NCBI RefSeq assembly: GCF_015706575.1
Contig: NW_024037055.1
Coordinates: 11,260,262 to 11,324,261, forward strand
Direction of reading: 5' to 3'
From: Patiria miniata
Taxonomy: Eukaryota; Echinodermata; Asteroidea; Valvatida; Asterinidae
Length of the DNA stretch: 64,000 bases
Of the stretch, positions 55,383 to 64,000 are shown one piece after another. The notes under the pieces are model-generated. The model did not search any database, had not been told where the DNA came from, and was given only the letters and a program-made list of their open reading frames with translations. Both the position numbers and the translations under genes were made by a program. Positions within the stretch are counted from its first letter, which is position 1. Each line of letters opens with the position of its first letter.

Positions 55383-56055
55383 TTAGACAAGTCGACCGTT
55401 GAGACAATTAACTCGACTCGGGACAAGTCGACCGTTGAGACAACTCGACCGTTGAGACAACTCGATCGTATGTGCGATAAATGGAAAGACAAGTCGACTG
55501 TTGAGACAAGTCGACCGTTGAGACAAGTCGACTCGCATGTTTTTGGGATAGTACCGGGGATTTTGACGGCGGCTGATCGCCGTTTGGCTGGTTGCCGTTT
55601 GGGAGTTACGATACATGATATTTTTTTTATTGTTCAGGCTGGATATACGGCTGGGGTTGCCGCTGGGCGAGATGATAGGTTTAGCTGCTTTAGTTTAGGA
55701 AAATGATGGTGCTATCCCATTCAAACTAAGCACATGACATATGTAATTAAAAACTGGGGTTTTCTTCAAATACCTTGACCTTGTAAACTAAGAGGTACAT
55801 TGGGCATTAGATAGGCCTATCTGCCTTTAGTTGCAAAAACTGGCATATAACAGAGCCGATATAGGGCAGTGTGATTGTCCGTGCACATCGTTCGTTTTTG
55901 CCGGGCCTGGGTGCACTTATCCCCGGTCAATGTGGCCGTACCGTGCACGGTGGCATCGTTTTTGCCGGGCCTGTGCGCCCACTTGCCGCTCAACTTGTCC
56001 GTACCATGCACGGTGACATCGCTTTTGCCGGCCCTGTGCGCGCACTTATCCCTAA
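55383..56055. repeat. Minisatellite-bearing dispersed repeat, copy 1
   Basis: 55383-55535 has seven units of GACAAGTCGACCGTTGA (17 bp). After CGACTCGCATGTTTTTGGG comes a unique part, then 55872-56055 has three ~63-bp GC-rich units (CATCGTTTTTGCCGGGCCTG). The same series, with fewer minisatellite units, is at 60655-61790. Confidence 0.8.
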
Positions 56056-56335
56056 GAAAATTCCTAATTTCGTTGCAACGAAACTACCAATATTCCCATT
56101 TGTGTCCTTAAATAACAAATTACTGCCAATGTTTTTTTCATACACTGTCGACCCTGAGTAAAATATTTGAAAATATGGGCCGTGATGAGAAATTCTTAGA
56201 AAAACACTAGAAATTCCTAGGCCTATGTCTGTTTGCAACAGAACATAGAGCTTTTCAGCATTATATATTTTTTTAATCAATAACACATCCCGGACTTTGC
56301 ATGTACAATGTTTCAACCCTAACCGCCCTGAATCC
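56056..56335. other. Non-coding, nothing recognised
   Basis: No repeat partner or coding signal. Confidence 0.35.
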
Positions 56336-56700
56336 TCCAAAATCCTTTTTGCAAATTGGAGGAATTTGCAGGATTGAGGTTACATGGCAAAAGTGGGTTG
56401 CTGATTTCGGAGTACGCACTGTGTCAAGGTCTTGGGCCGGACCTTGTGTTGTTTATGCTCAGCCGTGCATAAATTTAGCCCTTGATTATACTTGACATCC
56501 TCCGCACTGCTCCAGGATGTCACTGCCTCTGCCTCGGCCTATTGACAGTCGTAGCCGGAGGATTTTGCAGGATTCAGGCAGTGGTCACCCCTCCATGGAC
56601 CATATTCAAGAAATAGGGGAGGAATTTGCAGGATTGAGGCTATATGCTATTTTTCCATGAGGCCAATTGGAGGATTTTGCAGGATTGAGGCTACATCCTA
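56336..56700. repeat. Interspersed GGAGGATTTTGCAGGATTGA motif, four copies
   Basis: Copies at about 56357, 56557, 56618 and 56668: GGAGGA(A/T)TTTGCAGGATT(G/C)AGG followed in three cases by CTA(C/T)AT. Spacing is irregular. Confidence 0.7.
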
Positions 56701-57757
56701 GCAAAAAGGCCTAGGGAGTTAGGGTTAATCGAATCAGACTTGGCTTAAGGTTCCTGTATTGAAAGTGTACGTGTACGCCGGGCAGCTTCGGAGCAAGTTT
56801 GTGCCCACGGTATGAAAAGAAGGCCTCCCAAGCAATAGCAATCATTGTATGCTTCTCTACTCCCTCCCAGACCGCGCTCGCCGTATCAGACCGTAGTAGA
56901 ACGCAACGCGCCGCATCGCACCTGGCCTGTAAACCATCACACATCTGGACGCGCCGTGATTGAACGCGACAAAACGGCTACCGTACATCCTAGCTTGCCG
57001 TGAGAAACTAAGTAAAACGGGACAAAACGCACAGCAACCGTGACAAAACGCCTGCTAAACGTGGCAGAACGTGACAAAACTTGAAAGGACCGTGAGATGC
57101 CGGGGAATGCACATGCTTCCCGTCCCACTACGGACCGTCTCCAAGTTTTGTTACGGCCTATCACGTACTTTCGCATTCACCCCGTTTTACTACGGCCTAC
57201 TAGGTTTCTCATCCGCACCGTGACTGCCGTGGCAAATTTTTTTGACAGTTTAAAAATCTGGCCTGGCATCCACGGCAATCACAGACTGTCACGTTTGCCC
57301 ATCCCGTCCCCCGGTGTTGTCTCACGTCCATACCGTTTTGTCCACGGTGGCCAGAAACGGGATTGCCGTGGCCGCTGGGAACATAGTATAAACCTAGCTT
57401 AACTCACAAAACAAGAGTTACAAAAATCATATAACTTAGATTAAACTTCCAGCTCTATAAATTGTAATAACGTTGCCAATGATAAATTATAATCACAAAG
57501 CACTGGTCACGCAAAATCCAACCAATCAGAGCGTGAATTCATCAGAGTATCCCAGCGTCCTGTTTGCAGGGCGGGGGGTACGAGCGAAAAAAAAAGCATT
57601 TTTACACGGTAGCAACCAATTTATTAAAAAAAAAAATAAAACCACAAAAGCTTAACTTCATGGCTTTTTATGCCCCGCTGGCCAACTGTTCTCATTATTA
57701 AAAACCAAAGAAATGATGTCATAATGATAACTCGCTTATTCAAATATAAACCATATT
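56701..57757. other. Non-coding with GTGACAAAACG repeats
   Basis: 56930-57376 has repeated (C/G)GTGACAAAACG and CCGTGAG/CCACGG motifs that may be a degraded MITE. No gene. Confidence 0.4.
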
Positions 57758-59560
57758 TAGGTGTTGGGCCTTGAGCCCAACACCTATTTGTTTTGTAAGA
57801 ATTTACTGTTTTTGTTCTTCTCAGCATATTCTCAGCAAATCCTTCTTTTTTGGCAGAAGATACGAACTCGCTTTCAACGATGTGAGTGTCTGCCTAGGCT
57901 GTACTTCAGAAGCATATTACAGTTGACGTCATAAAATGTTAGAGGGCCCTCTAGTGGCAGGTTAAAAAACGTCAAAAACACATTTTCACCTGATGTCTGT
58001 GGCGAAGATTGCGGTAATCGCCTAAAAATCAATGTACATGATGACCATAATGCAGACAACACCTGTGCGCGAAAAAAAATTGGATTACGGTCAGACCGGA
58101 AGTTACAATAAAAAGACCTTTAAATCTTAAGAAATTGCTAGAAAATATACCGTGATAGATATAATCAAGATTTGGTTGTATACAGCACAGTAAATATAGC
58201 TCTGGAGGTTTCTGGTAATGACGGCATAATGACGTCATCAAGTGTCGTATTAAAAGCAATCAAAGATTTCTAGATTTAATGTTTGAAAATCAATGTAAAA
58301 TCAACTGCTACAGATTTGATTTTGTTCTTTATGGCAATCGATACAATATTGCAGGGTCTTCATTTTTGGTATTAAGTGCAAAATCACGTGACCCCTCCTT
58401 CCGGTTGAAACCGGAAGTGCCTTATAAATTGAAATTGGCAGAAGATACGAACTCGCTTTCAACGATGTTAGTGTCTGCCTAGGCTGTTCTTCAAAAGCAT
58501 ATAACAGGTGACGTCATAAAATGTTAGAGCGCCCTCTAGCGGCAGGTTAAAAAACGTCAAAAACACATTATCACTTGATGTACATGTATGTGGCCAAATT
58601 TGTGGTAATCGCTTCAAACTTAATATACATGATGAACTTAATGCAGAAAAGACCTGTGCGCGAAAAAAAATTGATTACGTCATCATACCGGAAGTTATAA
58701 AGAAAAGACCTTTAAACCTTAAACAATTGGTAAAACATCAACCGTGACAGATAAAATGGGTGGCATGGGTGGCTTGTGCGTAAAGCGCTCGCCTCTCACC
58801 AAGGTGACCACGGTTCGAATCCTGGCCGTGGATCGCATGTGAGTAGAGTTGTGCGTTGGTTCTCTTCTGTGCCACGTGGGTTTTTCTCCGGGCCCTCCGA
58901 TTTTCCTCCCTCTGGAAAAATCAAACACTTTCGATCTCAGGCTGTGCTCCGTGGTCATATATGGGTCAATGTGGCCGGCAGCCATAGGCGCCTTTACGTG
59001 CCAGCGGCCCGACCACGTTGTAGCCGCGTCCTTTGCAATTCAGCATACCAGCTGCGAGTAAGGATGATTAGCCTCCTAAATTATTATAAAATCAAGATGT
59101 GGCTATATGTAGTACAGTTAATATAGCTCTGGAGGTTTCTGGCCATGACGTCACAATGACGTCATCAAGTGTCGTATTACAAGCAAATAAAGATTTCCAT
59201 ATTTAATCTTTAAAAATCAATATAAAATAAACTGCTACAGATTTGATTTTGTTTTTTATTACAATCGATACAATATTGCAGGGTCTTCATTTTTGGTATT
59301 AAGTGCAAAATCATGTGACCCTTCCTTCCGGTCGAAACCGGAAGTGCCTTGTAATTTGAAATTGGCAAAAGATGTGCACTTGCTTTCAATGATGTGAATT
59401 TCTGCCTAGGCTATACTTTACAAAAATATTACAGGTGACGTCATAAAATGTGACAGCGCCCTCTAGCGGCATGTTGACTAAATAAAACATGGATTAAAAC
59501 ATGCATTTTGAGTTGATGTGTTTTGAAAAGTTTGCGGTAGTCCATGGCCCAACACCGTGT
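57758..59560. repeat. 585-bp tandem repeat, 2.3 units, flanked by GGTGTTGGGCC
   Basis: Units start GGCAGAAGATACGAACTCGC at 57852 and 58437 (585 bp apart) and a diverged third at 59364. The second is enlarged by a SINE (58758-59085). Units contain TGACGTCATAAAATG, GCCCTCTAG(T/C)GGCA and ACCGGAAGT. The block is bounded by GGTGTTGGGCC (57760, within a 25-bp hairpin) and its inverse GGCCCAACACC (59547), so it may be one element with an internal tandem array. Confidence 0.85.
58758..59085 (+). mobile_element. tRNA-derived SINE with 7-bp duplication
   Basis: Head with GGTTCGAATCC (B box, 58812-58822) and an A-box region GTGGCTTGTGCGTAAAGCGC. The body is GTGCCACGTGGGTTTTTCTC...CCGATTTTCCTCCCTCTGG. 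Duplication ATAAAAT at 58751-58757 and 59086-59092. Units 1 and 3 of the host tandem repeat show the empty site. Confidence 0.85.
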
Positions 59561-59926
59561 GGTTGTTCCTACAACCTCTAGTTTCTTTTGATTATTTAAA
59601 AATTCTTATTTCCATGTTTGCCTTTGAGAAATGTCCTGCTTAAGACTGAAAATATCCAGTCAGTTTGCTTCAATCACATACAATGACTTCCCAACAGAGA
59701 AGCAAAAAACCAAAAAATCATTATGGGATCATTGGCATCAATACATTACATATATAGCCTAAAGAAAACAATAACGACGTCAATGAATGTTCCATGCGAC
59801 CCAGGTATTAAAGTTGATGTTAACAGAGTGGTGTTATGTGATGGAAATAGGCATGGTTGCAGGGCATTTGTGTTTTTTAACACTACTTTTCTTGTTTTTA
59901 ATTCATTTCTCTGTGTATTCGTCTTT
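59561..59926. other. Non-coding, nothing recognised
   Basis: The open frame from 59723 runs into the MITE at 59930 and has no domain; not called. Confidence 0.4.
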
Positions 59927-59929
59927 TTA

Positions 59930-60301
59930 GGCCCCCCAAAAAAGTCTCCGGTTTCTGGTATGCGCGCGCGTTGCCGTAGCCATGCTCGTCGGCAAAATGA
60001 AAAAGTTTGTTTTTTTCAATGAAAGATGATGTCTCAAACCGCCAAACTCACTCGTTTGACTGGAATCCTGCTGCTGCACAATTTTAACGTATTTTTAGAT
60101 GGGGTTATGATTGAGAATAAGCTTTATGTGGCCTCTCTGGACTCCCATATATTTGCACTAAGTTTACTCGGGCACCATTTGCAGTCATCAGCCGACATTT
60201 GAAACAAAAACAAAAAACAGGTAAAAAAAAAAAAGCCGTGTCGCCGCACCACTTTTTGGGCAAGCTCCATACCAGAAACTGGAGACTTTTTTTTTTTGGC
60301 C
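59930..60301. mobile_element. Harbinger-like MITE, GGCC ends with TTA duplication
   Basis: GGCCCCCCAAAAAAGTCTCC...TCTGGTATG at left and its inverse at right (60264-60301). TTA on both sides (59927-59929, 60302-60304) fits PIF/Harbinger. 372 bp, non-coding. Confidence 0.75.
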
Positions 60302-60432
60302 TTATGTTTTTTTTCCTTCATCAATGAAAATTCTGCTCGCATTTTACACCAGATTTCCTATAATTCAAGTGTTAATTTACCTTTATAGTGTCATGCGCGT
60401 TACCTACTTGCTGTAAGTGGCACCTACATGTA

Positions 60433-60520
60433 GTCTGGTTCCCAGACCAAAAGATTCTGACTATTTCTGATGAATCTGACGTGAGCGTCGGGAATAGTTG
60501 TCAGGTCTGGGAAACAGGTC
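60433..60520. repeat. TAGTCTGGTTCCCAGACC element end
   Basis: Partner of 14838-14894. TAGTCTGGTTCCCAGACC also pairs imperfectly with AGGTCTGGGAAACAGG 70 bp further on. Confidence 0.6.
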
Positions 60521-60654
60521 AGCGTACGTACGTACTGTACCATACCCTATGGACACTCCAGTGTTGATGTATATGTGCATTAAATTGTATATGTGTATTA
60601 AATCATGGAGCTATTAAACACATGGTTAAATCAAAGATCCTATAGCACCGTAGG

Positions 60655-61790
60655 CACAAGACAAGTCGTCTGTTCCTTGCTCTATGGTGGAGAAAAGTCG
60701 CCTGTTGAGCAGACAAGTCGACTCGCATGTTTTTGGGCCGGGTATTTTTTGCCATGCTCGGCTTTGATCATTGGGTTGATAGCTAGGGCAGGGGGTTGCT
60801 GGATGAGATGATCAGGTTTAGCTGATTTAGTTTAGAAAATGATGGTGCTATGATTGCTATCCCATTTCCATACAAACTATTGAACACTGGGGTTCAACCT
60901 TATACAGGGTGCCCTGGAAATAATGGGGCATGTAAACCCTGCCATTTTTGCCAATTTACAACCGGAAATTACTTCAAATGTTTACACGATCTTCAAGGTT
61001 AAAGATTTAGCTTGAGAATACCCTTTGTTTAATTAAGATTGCTTAAATTGTAAAGCCAGAGATATGTTTGAATAACCGCAAAGCCAAGAAAACCATTCTG
61101 TGCCACTTTTAGGAAGCGAGTGCTTCAAAGATCAGACAATGCCAGTATGGCTCTTTTGATAAGATTATCCCTATGGGTGAATGACAAACATTCCATTCAC
61201 ACGACAGTATAGGGTTTTGTTCTTATGTTGAAACAATTTAATTGTACAGACGGGCTCACTTCTTTGAAACTTCAATGAAAGAGTTCAATTGAATATAAAT
61301 GAATATTGCACACTCTGCTTAAACGTGTTAAAATCACTAACAGTAAAGTGATTTGGTTTTAGACTAAGACTGATTTTAACTGCTTACAGAAAGTGGCACA
61401 AAACGAGTTTCTTGGCTTTGCCATTATTCAAACATTTTTAAAGCAATCTCAGTGAAACAAATGGTATTCTCTATCTATTAATCTATTACCTTGAAGATGG
61501 TGTAAATATCCGCAGAAAATTTGGTTGTAAATTAGCAAAAATGGAGGGGTTTACATGCACCATTTTGTTCAGGATGCCCTGTAGAGTAAGAGGTACATGT
61601 ACTTTGGATATCTGCCTTTAATGCTGCATAACAGAGCTGATATAGCGCAGCGTGATTGTCCGTGCACATCGTTTTTGCTGCCGGGCCTGTGCGCCCTTGT
61701 GCCGGTTGACGTGGCCGTGCCGTGCATGGTGACATCGTTTTTGCTGCGCTTCACGTACCCGCTTCACGGTGCGCATGCAGTTCGATACCG
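60655..61790. repeat. Minisatellite-bearing dispersed repeat, copy 2
   Basis: Matches 55535-55700 (CGACTCGCATGTTTTTGGG, GATGGTGCTAT) and 55795-56000 (GAGGTACAT, ATAACAGAGC(C/T)GATATAG, CACATCGTTTTTGC). Only remnants of the 17-bp array (about 60660-60725). A mariner-like MITE has inserted at 60905-61581. Confidence 0.8.
60905..61581. mobile_element. Mariner-like MITE, CAGGGTGCCCTG ends, TA duplication
   Basis: CAGGGTGCCCTGGAAATAAT at left and ...CAGGATGCCCTG at right, TA on both sides (60903-60904, 61582-61583). Arms about 300 bp pair imperfectly (CTGCCATTTTTGCCAATTTA with its inverse; CAAGAAA/CCAAGAAA). The empty site is in copy 1 of the host repeat (about 55785). 677 bp, no transposase. Confidence 0.8.
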
Positions 61791-61941
61791 TTCATGCAAG
61801 CATTAGACAATTTATTTCATATGCCCTAAATATATATTTTTTTTACCCAAACTATGCATTTTCACTTTAGTATTGTCTGACATTCGTTGTATCTCCCCTC
61901 TAGATCTATGAGCAAGGAACAGTTGGGTTTGACATTGGCAT

Positions 61942-62109
61942 ATGTGCGGCCAGTGCAGCAGGGTGCAAAACAGCAGAGAAGTGAGAACCACTGATTTAGA
62001 AGTTGTTTTTAGAAAAATGACAAAGGAAGTAAAGAACGAAAAGGTCAGTGGAAAAGAAGACGGAAGTGAAACTGAAAGGAAGAAAGTGAAGGAAACGCCA
62101 AGCACCAAG
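61942..62109 (+). CDS. Candidate penultimate exon, Lys/Glu-rich (host gene, weak)
   Basis: Open from 61942 (the upstream acceptor is unclear) to CCAAG|GTAGGT at 62109/62110. It reads '...EVRTTDLEVVFRKMTKEVK', then 'GKEDGSETERKKVKETPSTK'. Charged, low-complexity, perhaps disordered. The donor is immediately followed by a family C-like element that would lie in the intron. Phase 0 at the donor matches phase 0 of the candidate last exon at 62877. No family recognised. Confidence 0.3.
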
Positions 62110-62111
62110 GT

Positions 62112-62870
62112 AGGTAGTCTGAGTAACTAGGATTCTACGAATTGCTTTTCTAACATTTGGACATGGTCAGGGGATAGTAGAGTTTGAGATCAATAGCCGT
62201 ATCGCATTTACCAATAATTTTTTTTTACCATTTTCACTCGTACCCCCAAAACAGTCTTCAAACTGCCGTATGCTTCAGTGGGAATTAAAAATACAAATGG
62301 TGGTGGTTAGGTTCACATACCTTTGGAAAGAAAAGAGAAATTTCACCTTCAATTTGGAAACCCATCTTCGTTGTGCTGGAGGCTGCCATCTTGAATTCAA
62401 GATGGTGGCCTCCACACATGCCAGAAAAACGAGGATCGGTTTCCCAATTGAACATGAAATTTCTCTTTTCTCCCCTAAGGTACATGTATGTGAACCTAAC
62501 CACCACCACCATTTGTATTTTCAATTCCCACCGAAGCCTACAGGGGCTCGTAAAGCCCGGTTCATACTTCATGCGAAAGCGAATGCGAAATGAACTTGAC
62601 GTCAGGAAACATTAGCTGCAAAATTTGCCAGAATTGAAATATGTTCAACTTGTATGAATTTGCATCGCGAATACTTGCCATGACATTACAAATTCGCATT
62701 CGCTTTCACTTTCGCACCGAGTATGAACTGGGCTTGAGGCAGTTTGAATACTGATTTGGGGGCGAAATCTGAAGATTTTGATTGGGGGTACGAGTGAAAA
62801 TGGTTATTTATTAGTAAACGCAATAAGGCTATCGATCTCAGACTGTACTATCGCCCAACCATGTCCAAAT
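62112..62870. mobile_element. Family C-like foldback, diverged, with nested hairpins
   Basis: The left end TAGTCTGAGTAACTAGGATT...GGACATGGTCAGGGGATAG pairs with ...GACTGTACTATCGCCCAACC; the right terminus is lost after CATGTCCAAAT. The inner arm pair (CATTTTCACTCGTACCCCCA with GGGGGTACGAGTGAAAATGG) brackets a second hairpin, 62278-62536, whose centre is ATCTTGAATTCAAGAT. A small MITE lies at 62553-62735. Confidence 0.75.
62553..62735. mobile_element. MITE AAGCCCGGTTCATACT
   Basis: AAGCCCGGTTCATACTTCAT and the inverse ...AGTATGAACTGGGCTT, with GCGAAAGCGAATGCGAA/TTCGCATTCGCTTTC subterminal arms. 183 bp. Target duplication unclear. Confidence 0.75.
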
Positions 62871-62876
62871 AAGCAG

Positions 62877-63014
62877 ACTGCGACTACTGGGACATGTTGT
62901 GCGATGTGGCGACGAAGTCCCAGCAAAGTGTTGCATAACAAACTCTTCAGCATGCTTCACAAGCTGAACGTTCCAGATGGCATGGAAAGGTTGATTGAAC
63001 ATCTTTACAATTAA
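62877..63014 (+). CDS. Candidate last exon (host gene, weak)
   Basis: After AAATAAGCAG (acceptor-like), 45 codons in phase 0 to TAA: 'TATTGTCCAMWRRSPSK', then 'VLHNKLFSMLHKLNVPDGME' and 'RLIEHLYN'. The end has a regular amphipathic pattern and normal composition, unlike the surrounding repeats. The stop is within a few bases of the start of another repeat (63012-63290). Function unknown; the exon may be coincidental. Confidence 0.3.
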   Translation, partial: TATTGTCCAMWRRSPSKVLHNKLFSMLHKLNVPDGMERLIEHLYN

Positions 63015-63290
63015 AGGGAATGTACAACCTTTGCTTTTGCTGAAATTTTTGGAAATTAATGGATTTGGAGGATTAGTATGTTAAAGCAAATATTGTTACA
63101 CTGACTTGTTTCACGTTTTGGGTTCGTAGATGCTGGAAAAACCAAGAAAACCAATCATATTCTTGTAGTCTGGTTCGCTGACCCCACTTAAGATGAAACA
63201 GAGCAATTTATAGACTTTGGGGAATGGTAAGACTTGTACCTCTTCACAGTTGTGTAATCAATTGCAAAGAAAATGCGGAATAACTAATGA
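63012..63290. repeat. Dispersed repeat, inverse of 41500-41795
   Basis: TTAAAGGGAATGTAC at left, then TTTGCTTTTGCTG, ACACTGACTTGTTTCACG, GTTTTGGGTTCG, AACCAAGAAAA, TAGTCTGGTTCGCTGACCCC and AAACAGAGCA match the inner part of the 41015-43110 element in reverse with about 70-80% identity by eye. Confidence 0.7.
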
Positions 63291-63529
63291 AAAATGATGA
63301 GCAGTTTTTGAAAAAAGCCAGTTTTCTTCAATGCTGGTCGGCCGACCAGCATTGGAAAAATACAACTTTTCTTGAAAATGCACACCACGAGCCACAACTT
63401 TACAGGATGCTTTAGACTGTCATTCCTTAACAATCTAGTAAGGTATTACATGATAATTTGATCGTTTCGTTTTTTGATGTTTGCAATTTTGTATCTTCCC
63501 TTTAACGAAGCCCCTAGTACAATCGGGGA
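63291..63529. other. Non-coding spacer
   Basis: Only a short hairpin (ATGCTGGTCGGCCGACCAGCA, 63333-63353) is notable. Confidence 0.6.
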
Positions 63530-63534
63530 GCTCG

Positions 63535-63925
63535 ATAGTCCAAAGATTCGATAGTCCGAAGGCTCGATAGTCCGAAGATTCTTTAGTCCGAAAGTTCGAT
63601 AGCCCGAATGCACAAAATGCCCATAAGAGGGGGTTTGTTAGTCCGAAATTGAAATAAGGTTCGTTAATCAGAACATTTGAAGCAATAGTCCGAAGGTTCA
63701 TTAGTCTGAAGGTTTGGAAGTCTGAATTTAGAATAAGGTTAATTAGTCCAAAGGTTCAATAGTCCGAAGGTTTATTATTCCGAATCGACAATGAGGTTCG
63801 ATAGTCCAAATCGACAATATAGTCCTTTTGTCCATCGGACTATCAAACTTTATCATCAATTCGGACTATCGAACACTATTGTCTATTCGGACTATTGGAC
63901 CTTCGGACTATTTAACCTTCGGGCT
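63535..63925. repeat. 16-bp minisatellite GATAGTCCGAAGGTTC, inverted halves
   Basis: About 14 units of GATAGTCCGAAG(G/A)TTC run from 63535 to 63830, then the inverse (CGGACTATCGAAC, CTTCGGACTATT) runs to about 63925, forming a large imperfect hairpin. Several units are degenerate (TTAGTC, CAATAGTCC). Confidence 0.9.
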
Positions 63926-64000
63926 GTTAACCGGTACAATCACCTGGAATGGACAAAAGACACCCCCCTTCAACACTCCTTTTGGAGTATTAAGCAGGGA

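Noticed and set aside
55165..58830. Functional tRNA genes
   Set aside because: A and B boxes exist but the stems do not pair into a cloverleaf and SINE bodies follow.
62270..62593. Mirror-image frames of 95-107 residues
   Set aside because: Produced by the inner hairpin 62278-62536 of a transposon; no coding features.

Overview
The window reads as animal nuclear DNA: no dense collinear genes or operons, long AT-rich non-coding stretches, animal non-LTR (CR1/Jockey-type and RTE-type) and Ty3/gypsy retroelements, tRNA-derived SINE heads, TA- and TTAA-flanked DNA-transposon remnants, and a relic of a replication-dependent linker histone with its 3' stem-loop. The transposon mix and the many ACATGT-type palindromes suggest a marine invertebrate, possibly an early-branching deuterostome. 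That placement is inference; no single-copy marker gene is present. Almost everything identifiable is mobile or repetitive, and every retroelement reading frame is broken. Layout: 1-3.3 kb holds a small palindromic array and a CR1-like fragment (minus strand; esterase ORF1 plus the start of the endonuclease). 3.3-13.1 kb is one Ty3/gypsy element on the minus strand (Gag, protease, RT, RNase H, integrase, C-terminal tail). Its 3' LTR was hit by an RTE-type LINE whose 5' junction was then hit by a TTAA-flanked MITE; its 5' LTR was hit by a pogo-like TA element. 15.8-18.5 kb contains a foldback element, the most gene-like host exon in the window (secreted protein, minus strand) and a 140-150 bp satellite rich in AGGTCA half-sites. 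18.8-24.3 kb is a patchwork of DNA-transposon fragments, minisatellites, an AT-rich array and a broken integrase-like DDE gene. 28.3-31.5 kb is a broken CR1/L2/Rex1-like LINE with a (TTTGA)n tail. 33.4-40.5 kb has nested DNA elements, the histone H1 relic, poly-C repeat modules and a second copy of the satellite. From 41 to 55 kb the sequence is dominated by long foldback (near-palindromic) transposons. 55-64 kb is a mosaic of minisatellites, a 585-bp tandem repeat containing a SINE, Harbinger-like and mariner-like MITEs and a possible two-exon 3' end of a host gene. Most interesting pattern: at least five different non-autonomous foldback elements (33472-34313, 41015-43110, 47479-48456, 53418-54841, 54851-54945) share 5'-TAG...CTA-3' termini and 9-bp target-site duplications. 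Three of the lineages also carry the same GACTGTTTCATG-like core in their inner arms. This suggests one transposase family mobilising very long hairpin DNA, with no autonomous copy in the window.
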